Positions 8,552 to 17,100 of a DNA stretch of 64,000 bases are shown here, one piece after another. Numbering within the stretch: the first letter of the stretch is position 1; every line of letters starts with the position of its first letter. The stretch is taken from positions 1,736,001 to 1,800,000 of the forward strand of contig NZ_CP045920.1 of assembly GCF_009660225.1 (NCBI RefSeq), given 5' to 3'. This stretch comes from Pseudactinotalea sp. HY158. GTDB lineage: Bacteria > Actinomycetota > Actinomycetes > Actinomycetales > Beutenbergiaceae. Under the pieces are notes generated by a model. The model saw only the letters and a list, made by a program, of their open reading frames with translations. It made no database searches and was not told the DNA's origin. Position numbers and translations under genes: made by a program.

Positions 8552-9769
8552 ATGCGCCCACAGAGGAATGAGCCGACTCGCGCCCTGCTCGAGGCGATCG
8601 CCGGCGCGCTGCAGGGATCGCTGCAGAGCTGGCGGGCGACCGTCTCCGAGCCCGCCCGCGGGGGTGAGGTGAAGGGATTCGACCTCGAGGTCACCACGGC
8701 CGCCGGCGCCACGGTCAAGCACACCGTGTTCGTGGAGACCGATCCGGAGCCGGGCGAGCGCGAGGGCGTCTTCCGGGTGACCGACCCCTCGACCGGGCAG
8801 ACCGTGGCCGTGTGGCTCTATCCGAAGGATCCCGCGTTGCCGGCCCTCGAGGCGACCGTGTTCCGAAGCGCCGCCCAGCGGCTGCTCGCCCGGATCGGCA
8901 TCGACGTGGACCAGCCGCACCTCAAGGTCGTCTCCTATCGCCCGGGACGGCGTGCGGTCATCCGGGTGGACGCCGCGCCGACGCCCGTCTTCCTCAAGGT
9001 CGTCCGGCCCGGCCGGGCGGAGCCGCTCGTCGCCCGCCACCAGGCGTTCAAGGACGCCGGCGTGCTCGTCCCGCGCGTGCTCGGCTGGAGCGACGACGGG
9101 CTGCTCGCGCTGGCGGCGTTGCCGGGGGTCGAGGCGCAGAGCATCTGTGGCGAGCTTCCCGACACCTTCATCGCCCAGGTCTCCGCGCTCGTGCAGCGGA
9201 TCGCGACCGTGCCCTCGCAGGAGAGGGCCCGTCGTTCCCTGGTCGAACGGGTCGACTGGTACGTCGACCACGTCTCCCAGGCGCTGCCGGAGTACGCGAG
9301 CCACATCGAGGCCCTCGGTGTGCGGATCGACCGGCTGCTGGCCCGCGGCCGCAGCGCCCCCGTTCCCGAGGTGACGATCCACGCCGACCTGCACGTGGGC
9401 CAGATCTTCGTGGATCCGGCCGATCCGGGAGCGATCACCGGCGTGCTCGACATCGACACGGCGGGGTCCGGCGATCCCGCGGACGACGCCGCCGCGCTCT
9501 TCGCCCATCTCCTCGTGCTCGGACGGCACCTGGACCATTCCGATCGGGCGCCGGCGGCGGCGCGGGTGCGTGAGCTCGCGGTTGCCTGGCGGGGCACGTG
9601 GGCGCGCCCGGCCGATCCGGGATTCCCGGACCGGGTCGTCGCCGTCACCGCGACCCATCTGCTCGGCCACGCGATCCGGCAGGCCGACACGGCAGGGACG
9701 ACGGACCTGTTCCTCGCGGCCCACGGCCTCGTGAGCGAGCACGAACAGTCCCCCGCCGTGCACGCCTGA
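8552..9769 (+). CDS. Aminoglycoside phosphotransferase (APH)-like kinase
   Basis: A 405-residue protein with a protein-kinase-like fold of the APH superfamily. The Brenner-type catalytic loop is IHADLHVGQIF (H-x-D with Gln where Asn is usual). The DFG-equivalent metal-binding motif is LDIDTAG. The N-terminal 100 residues are unlike classical APH enzymes. The substrate is unknown: this family includes kinases of antibiotics, sugars, choline and amino alcohols. It lies divergent from the efflux gene, which could hint at resistance, but this is weak context. Start chosen from GTGGGAG just upstream. Confidence 0.7.
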   Translation: MRPQRNEPTRALLEAIAGALQGSLQSWRATVSEPARGGEVKGFDLEVTTAAGATVKHTVFVETDPEPGEREGVFRVTDPSTGQTVAVWLYPKDPALPALEATVFRSAAQRLLARIGIDVDQPHLKVVSYRPGRRAVIRVDAAPTPVFLKVVRPGRAEPLVARHQAFKDAGVLVPRVLGWSDDGLLALAALPGVEAQSICGELPDTFIAQVSALVQRIATVPSQERARRSLVERVDWYVDHVSQALPEYASHIEALGVRIDRLLARGRSAPVPEVTIHADLHVGQIFVDPADPGAITGVLDIDTAGSGDPADDAAALFAHLLVLGRHLDHSDRAPAAARVRELAVAWRGTWARPADPGFPDRVVAVTATHLLGHAIRQADTAGTTDLFLAAHGLVSEHEQSPAVHA

Positions 9770-9824
9770 CGCGGGTGGGCATGGCCGGACGGGTGTCGAC
9801 GTTCCCGCGCACCCGGCGCGGGGG

Positions 9825-10583
9825 TCAGTGCGCGCCGAGGGGCCCGACGGTGGGCGTCTCCTCCTCGGGCGAGCTCTCGACCGTCTCGACCGAGGCGGCG
9901 TGGCCGGTGAGCCGGGCGATGGCCGCGGCGAACTGCTCGCGCAGAGCGGCACTGGCGCGATCGGCGTCCCACCCGCGCAGCGCCGTCAACAATTCCTCGT
10001 AGGTCGACGAGACGGTCCGCCGCACCGCGTATCCCTCGGGTACCGAGAGGCTCGCGATCCGCGTCTCGAGGGCGAGGGTGGCCATGTAGTGCGACAGCCG
10101 GCGGCTGCCGGCGCCGTCCACGAGGGTCTGGTGGAACGCCAGGTCCGCGTCGCCGATCGAGCGCGCGTCGGTGCCGGCGGACGCCGCGACGAGCAGGTCG
10201 TAGCTCGCCTCGAGCGCGGCGATCGCGTCGGTGTCCCTGGCGTCGACGATCATCCGGATCGCCCGGGACTCGATCGCGTCGCGTGCGGAGTACAGATCGG
10301 GCAGGTGGTCGGGGCCGATCTTGCTCACCCGCAGGCCCCGCCCCGGGGTCGCGGTGAGCACGCCCTCCTGCAGCAGTCGCTGGGTGGCCTCCCGGAGCGG
10401 GCTGCGGCTCACGCCGAGCTGGCGCGAGATCTCCACCTCCCGGATCGGCGTTCCCACGGCCAGCGCACCCGAGAAGATCGCGTTCCGCAGCTCCGTGGCG
10501 ATGAGGTCGACGGTCGAGGTCCGCGGGACCCGGAACACGGAGACCGGCGCGGCCGTTCGTGAGCTGGAGACTGACATGTGCAT
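9825..10583 (-). CDS. GntR family regulator, FCD (FadR) subfamily; likely regulator of the adjacent ABC importer
   Basis: A 252-residue repressor-type protein. Residues 20-90 form the winged helix-turn-helix (LRNAIFSGALAVGTPIREVE then LGVSRSPLREATQRL). The FCD ligand domain carries metal-ligand-type residues (DADLAFHQTLV, ALETRI). GGAGGA eight bases upstream selects the ATG at 10583. It is divergent from ehuB across a spacer that holds a TTGTATACAA palindrome of the kind FadR-subfamily GntR proteins bind. By context the ligand may be ectoine, hydroxyectoine or a breakdown product; EhuR-type regulation is inferred. Confidence 0.85.
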   Translation of the reverse strand: MHMSVSSSRTAAPVSVFRVPRTSTVDLIATELRNAIFSGALAVGTPIREVEISRQLGVSRSPLREATQRLLQEGVLTATPGRGLRVSKIGPDHLPDLYSARDAIESRAIRMIVDARDTDAIAALEASYDLLVAASAGTDARSIGDADLAFHQTLVDGAGSRRLSHYMATLALETRIASLSVPEGYAVRRTVSSTYEELLTALRGWDADRASAALREQFAAAIARLTGHAASVETVESSPEEETPTVGPLGAH

Positions 10584-10748
10584 CCCTTCGATCCTCCCGG
10601 GCACGGCCCGGCACGAATCACATTATGGGCGTCCCGCTCCGTGCAGCGCGTAGCGGATCCATGCGCGCCTGCGCACGCCCGCGTCGGCCCTCATGAGGTC
10701 ACGGGCTGTCCGGAGCGACCGGCTCGCCGTCCACCGACTATAACAAGT

Positions 10749-10758
10749 TTGTATACAA
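10749..10758. promoter_or_regulatory. Perfect palindromic operator TTGTATACAA, likely GntR site
   Basis: The ten bases TTGTATACAA are their own reverse complement and lie between the divergent GntR gene and ehuB. FadR/FCD-type GntR regulators typically recognise a TNGTATACNA-like core. TATAGT on the minus strand (complement of 10737-10742) and TACAAT on the plus strand (10754-10759) could be -10 elements overlapping it, so binding would block both directions. The rest of the 10584-10900 spacer shows no further structure I can support. Confidence 0.7.
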
Positions 10759-10900
10759 TCAGACACTCTGCCTTGCAGACTATCCGCCTGTCCAGAGATG
10801 TGCATATGGTGGGTCACGGCCACACCGCACTCGGGTTCGGACCCCGCGCCTGGCAGGGGCGTGAGGGGATTGGGCCCCTGGAAACCGAAAGAGGAAACCG

Positions 10901-11851
10901 ATGACTCAGCGACTCAAGTTCGCAGGACTGGCCGCCGTGGCCGCCCTTACTCTCGGAATGACCGCAGCGTGCGGGTCCGACTCAGGCTCCGGGGGCGAGA
11001 CGACCGGTGGCGAGACCAATGGCGGCGAGACCTCCGGCGACGCCGGCGGATCGGGAACGCTCGACCGTCTCCGGGACGAGGGCACGATCAAGCTCGCGAT
11101 CGCCGACGAGCGGCCCTACTCCTGGGTCGGCGACGACGGCACCCCGCAGGGCGCCACGATCGCGATGCACGAGAAGATCTTCCCGGAGGTCGGCATCCCG
11201 AACATCGAGGTGGTCGAGGTCGACTGGAACTCGCTCATCCCGGGCCTCAACGCCGGCCGCTTCGACGCGGTGAGCGCGGGCATGTCGATCCTGCCCGACC
11301 GGTGTGCGCAGGCCGCCTTCTCCGATCCGGAGATCATGTACACGACGGCGCTCATGGTTCCCGAGGGGAACCCGAAGGGGCTGTCGGACCTGCACTCGGT
11401 CGTCGACGCGGGCGACGTCAAGCTCGCGGTGCTCGCGGGCGGGATCGAATCCGGATACGCGGACGACCTGGGAATCGGCAACACCATGAAGGTCGACAAC
11501 GCCCAGGACGGCATGGACGCCGTGTCCAACGGCCGGGCGGACGCGTTCGCGATGACCGCGATCTCGCTCAACTGGATGGCCACGAACTCCCCCGACGCGG
11601 GCGTGGAGGTCACCCCGGCCTTCGTCGCCGTGATCGACGACGTCAAGCAGATCGGTGCCGGGTCGACCGTGTTCCGCAAGGAGGACACCGCGCTGCTCGC
11701 GGCCTACAACGAGGCGCTGTCCGGGATCACCTCGGACGTGGACACCTACCTGGGCCTCGTCGGCGACTACGGCTTCACCGCCGAGAACCTGCCGCCGGCG
11801 GACCTGACCACCGAGCAGCTGTGCTCCGGTGACCTGAGTGATCTGAGCTGA
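10901..11851 (+). CDS. ehuB: ABC transporter substrate-binding lipoprotein, EhuB-like (ectoine/hydroxyectoine)
   Basis: A 316-residue extracellular solute-binding lipoprotein of family 3. The signal peptide ends in a lipobox (MTAACGS), followed by a Gly/Ser/Glu/Thr linker to about residue 50. The SBP_bac_3 domain starts at LRDEGTIKLAIADERPYSWV and contains VDWNSLIPGLNAGRFDAVSA and SILPDRCAQAAFSDP, which resemble EhuB rather than general amino-acid binders. GAGGAAA gives a clear ribosome-binding site. It is followed by two permeases and an ATPase in EhuBCDA order. A polar amino acid is the alternative ligand. Confidence 0.8.
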   Translation: MTQRLKFAGLAAVAALTLGMTAACGSDSGSGGETTGGETNGGETSGDAGGSGTLDRLRDEGTIKLAIADERPYSWVGDDGTPQGATIAMHEKIFPEVGIPNIEVVEVDWNSLIPGLNAGRFDAVSAGMSILPDRCAQAAFSDPEIMYTTALMVPEGNPKGLSDLHSVVDAGDVKLAVLAGGIESGYADDLGIGNTMKVDNAQDGMDAVSNGRADAFAMTAISLNWMATNSPDAGVEVTPAFVAVIDDVKQIGAGSTVFRKEDTALLAAYNEALSGITSDVDTYLGLVGDYGFTAENLPPADLTTEQLCSGDLSDLS

Positions 11852-11853
11852 CC

Positions 11854-12573
11854 TTGGGCGACAAGCTCTCAGCGCTCCAGGGGGCGCTGCCGATGATCCT
11901 GGACGGATTCAAGATCACCGTCCTGCTGACCATCGGCGGCGCCGCCCTGGCGATCGTGCTCGCGATCGTGCTCGGCCTCATGGCGCGCTCGAAGAAGCTG
12001 GCGATCCGCGGCTTCGCGCGGGTGGTGATCGAGTTCTTCCGGGGGACGTCCCTGGTGGTCCAGCTGTTCTTCCTGTTCTTCGTGCTCCCGCAGGTCGGGG
12101 TCGAACTGCCCGCGGTGCTCGTGGGCATCGCGGGCCTCGGCCTCAACTACGGCGCCTACGGCGCCGAGGTCGTGCGCGGATCGATCAACTCGGTGCCGCA
12201 GGGGCAGTGGGAGGCCACGAAGGCGCTGAGCCTGGGCCGGTGGGGCCGAATGTTCCGGATCATCTTCCCGCAGGCGTGGGCGTTGATGATCCCCTCGCTC
12301 ACGAACCTGCTCATCCAGCTGCTCAAGGGCACCGCGATCGTCAGCTTCATCACCCTGACCGACCTCACCTACGCCACGGACAAGCTGCGGCACTCGACCG
12401 GAACGATCTTCGCCTACACCGTGAGCCTGCTGCTGTACTTCGTGTTCGCCTACGTGCTCACCCTCATCATGAACGCGCTCGAGGTGCGCGCGAAGCATCG
12501 CCTCGGGCAGGGCGAGTCGCTGCGTCAGGCGTTGAGCTTCCGACGTCCGCGCCAGCCGGAGGTGGCCTCGTGA
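11854..12573 (+). CDS. ehuC: ABC transporter permease, EhuC-like
   Basis: A 239-residue inner-membrane permease of the His/Glu/Gln/Arg/opine family. It has about five helices and the EAA coupling loop EATKALSLGRWGRMFRIIFP. The N-terminal pattern VVIEFFRGTSLVVQLFFLFF matches this family. The only suitable start is a TTG at 11854, two bases after the ehuB stop, with a poor ribosome-binding site. Translation probably depends on readthrough from ehuB. Its 3' end overlaps the next permease. Confidence 0.82.
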   Translation: MGDKLSALQGALPMILDGFKITVLLTIGGAALAIVLAIVLGLMARSKKLAIRGFARVVIEFFRGTSLVVQLFFLFFVLPQVGVELPAVLVGIAGLGLNYGAYGAEVVRGSINSVPQGQWEATKALSLGRWGRMFRIIFPQAWALMIPSLTNLLIQLLKGTAIVSFITLTDLTYATDKLRHSTGTIFAYTVSLLLYFVFAYVLTLIMNALEVRAKHRLGQGESLRQALSFRRPRQPEVAS

Positions 12574-13226
12574 ACGGTTCCCTCTGGCACTGGAGCGCCG
12601 CCTGGGAGGCACTCCCCCACCTGCTCGAGGCATTCCTCACCGCCACCCTCGTGGTGACCGTCCTCAGCAGCATCATCGCCGCCATCCTCGGCCTCGTCAT
12701 CGCCGTGCTGCGGCGCACGGCCCCGCAGCCGATCCCGGCGATCCTCGGCTTCGTGGTGAACTTCATCCGCATGACCCCGATCGTGGTCCAGCTCATGTTC
12801 GCCTATGCGTTCTTCCTCGAGCTCTCGCCGCTGACGATCGGCGTCGTGGTCTTCGGCATCCACTACGCCACCTACATGGCGGAGGTGTACCGGGCGGGCA
12901 TCGAGTCCGTGCCCCGGGGGCAGTGGGAGGCGACCAGGGCCCTGTCGATGTCCACGGGCCGCACCTGGACCGCCGTCATCATCCCGCAGGCGTTGCGGGC
13001 GACCATCCCCTCCCTCGGCAACTACGTGATCTCGCTGTTCAAGGACACCCCCTTCCTCATCTCGATCTCCGTGGTCGAACTGGTGCGGGCGGCACTGACC
13101 TACGGCGGCGACCACTTCCGGTATGTCGAGGCCTTCACCCTGGCGGGCGTCATCTTCCTGCTCGCCAGCTACCCGACCTCACTGCTCATCGGCCGATTGG
13201 AGAAGCGCCTTGCCTTCACAACCTGA
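12570..13226 (+). CDS. ehuD: ABC transporter permease, EhuD-like
   Basis: A 218-residue second permease. The GTG start overlaps the previous stop (GTGA at 12570-12573). Family signatures are FIRMTPIVVQLMFAYAFF and the EAA loop EATRALSMSTGRTWTAVIIP. Together with EhuC it would form the heterodimeric channel. The C-terminus (RLEKRLAFTT) overlaps the ATPase reading frame by 17 bases. Confidence 0.82.
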   Translation: MNGSLWHWSAAWEALPHLLEAFLTATLVVTVLSSIIAAILGLVIAVLRRTAPQPIPAILGFVVNFIRMTPIVVQLMFAYAFFLELSPLTIGVVVFGIHYATYMAEVYRAGIESVPRGQWEATRALSMSTGRTWTAVIIPQALRATIPSLGNYVISLFKDTPFLISISVVELVRAALTYGGDHFRYVEAFTLAGVIFLLASYPTSLLIGRLEKRLAFTT

Positions 13227-13998
13227 TGCCCAACCCGCGATCCGCTTCGACAAGGTGGAGAAGCGCTTCGGCGACAACGTCGTGCTGCACGACCTCGACT
13301 TCACCGTGACCAAGGGCGACCGGGTCACGCTCATCGGGCCCAGTGGTTCGGGCAAGACCACGATCCTGCGCCTCGTGATGACCCTCGAGGAGGCCAACGA
13401 GGGCTTCATCTACATCGACGGCCAGCCGCTGACGCACGAGGACCGCGACGGCAAGCGGGTGGAGCTGCGGGAGAAGCACAAGAACATCATGCGCAAGCGG
13501 ATCGGGATGGTGTTCCAGCACTTCAACCTCTTCCCGAACATGACCGTCATGCAGAACCTCATCGAGGCGCCCGTGCACGTGCTCGGCAAGAGCAAGGCGG
13601 AGGCCATCGCCACGGGCCGCGAGCTGCTCGAGAAGGTGGGCCTGACGGACAAGGAGAATGCGCACCCGTCGGAGCTGTCCGGCGGGCAGCAGCAGCGGGT
13701 CGCGATCGCCCGGGCGATGGCGATGGAACCCGATATCCTGCTCCTCGACGAGGTGACCTCGGCCCTCGACCCGGAGATCGTCGGGGAGGTGCTCAACATC
13801 CTGCGCGAGGTCGCGCGCACGACGGACATCACGATGCTCATCGTCACCCACGAGATGCAGTTCGCGCGGGACGTGTCGAACCGGGTGCTCATGTTCGACG
13901 GCGGCAAGGTGGTCGAGGAGGGGGATCCGGAGACGATCTTCACCGCCCCGACCCAGCAGCGAACGCGGGACTTCCTCTCGGCCGTTCTCAACGCCTGA
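13210..13998 (+). CDS. ehuA: ABC transporter ATP-binding protein, EhuA-like
   Basis: A 262-residue ATPase with all expected motifs: Walker A GPSGSGKTT, Q-loop GMVFQHFNLFPNMTV, signature LSGGQQQRVAIARA, Walker B ILLLDEVTSALD and switch H in IVTHEMQFA. I place the start at TTG 13210 (LPSQPDAQPAIRF) because GGAGAAG lies just upstream and further extension reads only into ehuD. It ends the importer operon, 21 bases before a strong hairpin. Confidence 0.85.
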   Translation: MPSQPDAQPAIRFDKVEKRFGDNVVLHDLDFTVTKGDRVTLIGPSGSGKTTILRLVMTLEEANEGFIYIDGQPLTHEDRDGKRVELREKHKNIMRKRIGMVFQHFNLFPNMTVMQNLIEAPVHVLGKSKAEAIATGRELLEKVGLTDKENAHPSELSGGQQQRVAIARAMAMEPDILLLDEVTSALDPEIVGEVLNILREVARTTDITMLIVTHEMQFARDVSNRVLMFDGGKVVEEGDPETIFTAPTQQRTRDFLSAVLNA

Positions 13999-14018
13999 GG
14001 GCTCCCCACCCCGATCCG

Positions 14019-14060
14019 GCCCGTGGCCCGGCGCGAATGGAATCGCGCCGGGCCACGGGC
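14019..14060 (+). terminator. Rho-independent-type hairpin after ehuA
   Basis: A perfect 17-bp inverted repeat (14019-14035 with 14044-14060) encloses the 8-base loop AATGGAAT. No T-tract follows, as is common for terminators in GC-rich actinobacteria. Confidence 0.8.
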
Positions 14061-14103
14061 GCTCGCGCGCCGGAATGGACGGCGGACGCGTGCGGGCTCA
14101 CGC

Positions 14104-14132
14104 TTGCACGCGTGAGCATTGCTGCTTATATT
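14104..14132 (+). promoter_or_regulatory. Sigma-70-type promoter of the GH31 gene
   Basis: TTGCAC at 14104-14109 and TATATT at 14127-14132 are separated by exactly 17 bases. This is unusually close to the housekeeping consensus for this GC-rich DNA. Transcription would start near 14139, leaving a leader of about 43 bases. Confidence 0.75.
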
Positions 14133-14181
14133 AGGCGAGAATCAATCATCGAATGACTCCCTATGGAAGCGAGCCTCGACC

Positions 14182-17100
14182 GTGAGACAACGCAGTCCCC
14201 AGCAGCGCCGATGGCTCTCGGCGGCATTGACCGCCGGCCTGATCGTGACCTCCGGCGTCGCCGCCGCGGTGACGGGCACGGCGACCTCCAGTTCGGCGTT
14301 CACCGTCGACGGGGCCGAGTCGGTCGGGGCCACCCCGATCGCTCCCGGGCCCGTCGCGGCGGAGGTGCCCGTCGCCGACGGTGACACCCTCGGCGCGGTC
14401 ACCGCGGTCACCCAGGACGGGGCGAGTGCCCTCGTCACGACCGAGCGCGGTGCGATCCGAATCAGCTTCCTCGACGCGGAGACGTTCCGGATCGAGGCCG
14501 TGCCGGGCGGCGAGTTCACCGACCCGGCCAACAGCCCGAGCGGCGACCCGGAACGCTCGGCCGACATCGTGGTGGGCGCCGGCGACTTCGCCGGCGCGGC
14601 CCCGACCCTGACCGACGGCGACGTCGCCACCCTCGCCACGGACGCCGTCCGCGTCTCGATCGACAAGGCGACGGGGCGCCTGGCGGCCGAACGCACCGAC
14701 GGCACGCCGATCTTCGCCGAATCCTCCCCGCTCACGTTCACCGGGGCGGCCGCGACCCAGCACCTGGCCATCGACGAGGGCGAGCAGTTCCTCGGCGGCG
14801 GGATGCAGAACGGCCGCTCGATCCACACCGGCGCGACGATCAACATCGCCAGGAACTTCGACTGGGACGACGACGGCTACCCGAACGCGGTGCCGTATTA
14901 CATGTCCTCCGCCGGCTACGGCGTGCTGCGGAACACGTTCGCCCCCGGCACGTACGACTTCGCGGCCGGGACCACGACCCATGCCGAGGCCCGGTTCGAC
15001 GCGTACTACTTCGCCGGCGACTACAAGGAGGCGCTCGACTCCTACACCCGGCTCACCGGCCGCCCGCTCCTGCCGCCCGTCTACGCCCTCGAATACGGCG
15101 ACGCCGACTGCTACAACCGCAGCAGCCCCACCTACGAGGGCGCGGCCACCCCGGGCAAGCTCCGGACCCCCGACGCGGTCGCCATCGCCGAGGAGTTCGT
15201 CGAGCACGACATGCCGGCCGGCTGGATGCTCGTGAACGACGGCTACGGGTGCGAGTACGTCGAACTGCCCGAGACCGTCGAGCAGATCGAGGAGAAGACC
15301 GGCCTGAAGACCGGCCTGTGGACCCAACGCAGCCTGACCGAGCAGGAGTTCGAGGTCGGTGAGGCGGGGATCCGCATGCGCAAGCTCGACGTCGCCTGGG
15401 TCGGGCAGGGGTACCGGATGGCGCTGACCGGCTGCGAGGCCGCCTACGACGGGTTCGAGCAGTACTCGGACGCGCGCGGCACCTCGCTCATGGTCGAGGG
15501 CTGGGCCGGCTCCCAGCGGTGCGGCATGCAGTGGACCGGCGACCACTCCGGCAACCTCGACGCGGTGCGCTGGCAGGTCTCGGCGCTCACGGGCGCGGGG
15601 AACTCCGGGCTGGCCTTCACCACCGGCGACGTCGACGGCATCTTCGGCGGCTCCACCGAGAGCTACGTGCGCGACCTGCAGTGGAAGGCCTTCGCCCCGG
15701 CCCTGTACTCGATGAGCGGCTGGGCATCGGTGGACAAGCGCCCGTGGCTCTACGGCGAGGAGGCGACCGAGATCAACCGGTTCTACCTCCAGCTGCGCCA
15801 GCAGCTCATGCCGTTCATCTACAGCCTTGCCCAGGACTCCCACGCGACCGGCACGCCGATGATGCGCTCGGTCGCCCTCGAGTATCCACAGGATCCGGGC
15901 GCGTACTCGGTCGAGGCGAACAACGAGTTCCTGCTCGGCACCGACTACCTCGTCGCCCCGGTCTTCACCGACACCGACGTCCGCAACGGCATCTATCTGC
16001 CCGCGGGCGACACCTGGGTCGACTTCTGGACCGGACGGCGCTACGAGGGCGGCCAGGTGCTCGACGGGCACCCGGCGCCGCTCGACCGGCTGCCGATCTT
16101 CGTTCGCGCCGGCGCCCTCGTCCCGATGGGACCGATCGCCCGCAACGCCTCCCTCGTTGCCGAGGACGCCCCGCTCACCCTGGCGGTCTACCCCAGCGGC
16201 GACGCCTCGTTCGAGCTGTACGAGGACGACGGGGTCACCCGTGAGTACAAGGACGGCGCGTTCGCGACCCAGCGGTTCGACGTCTCGGCCCCCGAGGTGG
16301 GGCCCGGCGACGTCGTCGTGACCATCGGCGACCGGAACGGTTCGTACACGGGCATGGCGCCGAGCCGGCCGTACCTCATCGAGGCCCACACGGACTCCGC
16401 GCCGGACGGTGTCGACGTGGACGGCACCGACCTGAGCGAGGTCGCGGACGCCACGGACTCCGTGGGCTGGTCGTACGCCGACGGCGTCGTGACCGTCAAC
16501 CTCGGGCCGGTGGCCTCGGACTCGGCCGCCACGGTCACGCTCGCAGGGACCTCCGCCGTCGGCGGCGAGGACGGCGACGCCGGGGCCGCGCAGGTCCGCG
16601 TCGCCGTGCCCGACCAGGTGTTCCAGGGCGAGGAGACGACCGTGACGGCGTCCTTCTCCAACTTCGGCAACCAGGACAAGACCGACGTGACGCTCACCCC
16701 CGAACTCCCGGCGGGATGGACCGTCGTGAGCAGCGAGGGCGCCGAGGTGGGAACCGTGCCGGCGGGCGAACGGCGCGAGGCGACCTTCGTCGTCCGTCCG
16801 GAGGCGGGCTCGGCGGGTGGCCGGCAGACCGTGCGGGTGAACGCGACGTACACCTCGGCCTCCGGCCAGGCCCTGGAACTCACGGGGGCGAACCAGATCG
16901 GGGTCGCCTACGGTTCGCTCCAGTCCGCGTACAACGCGATCTCCATCACCGACCTCGAACACGCCGGCGAGGGGGACTTCGACGGCGGCGGCGCCACGTT
17001 CTCCGCGGCGGCGCTCGCCGAGGCGGGCGCTCAGGCCGGTGGCACCGTCGCCTTCGACGGCGCCGAGTACCCCTGGCCCGAGTCCGTGTCGGCTCCGAAC

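Noticed and set aside
8552-9769. Calling the APH-like gene an aminoglycoside resistance gene.
   Set aside because: The catalytic loop has Gln for Asn and the N-terminal region is unlike known resistance enzymes; the substrate cannot be inferred.
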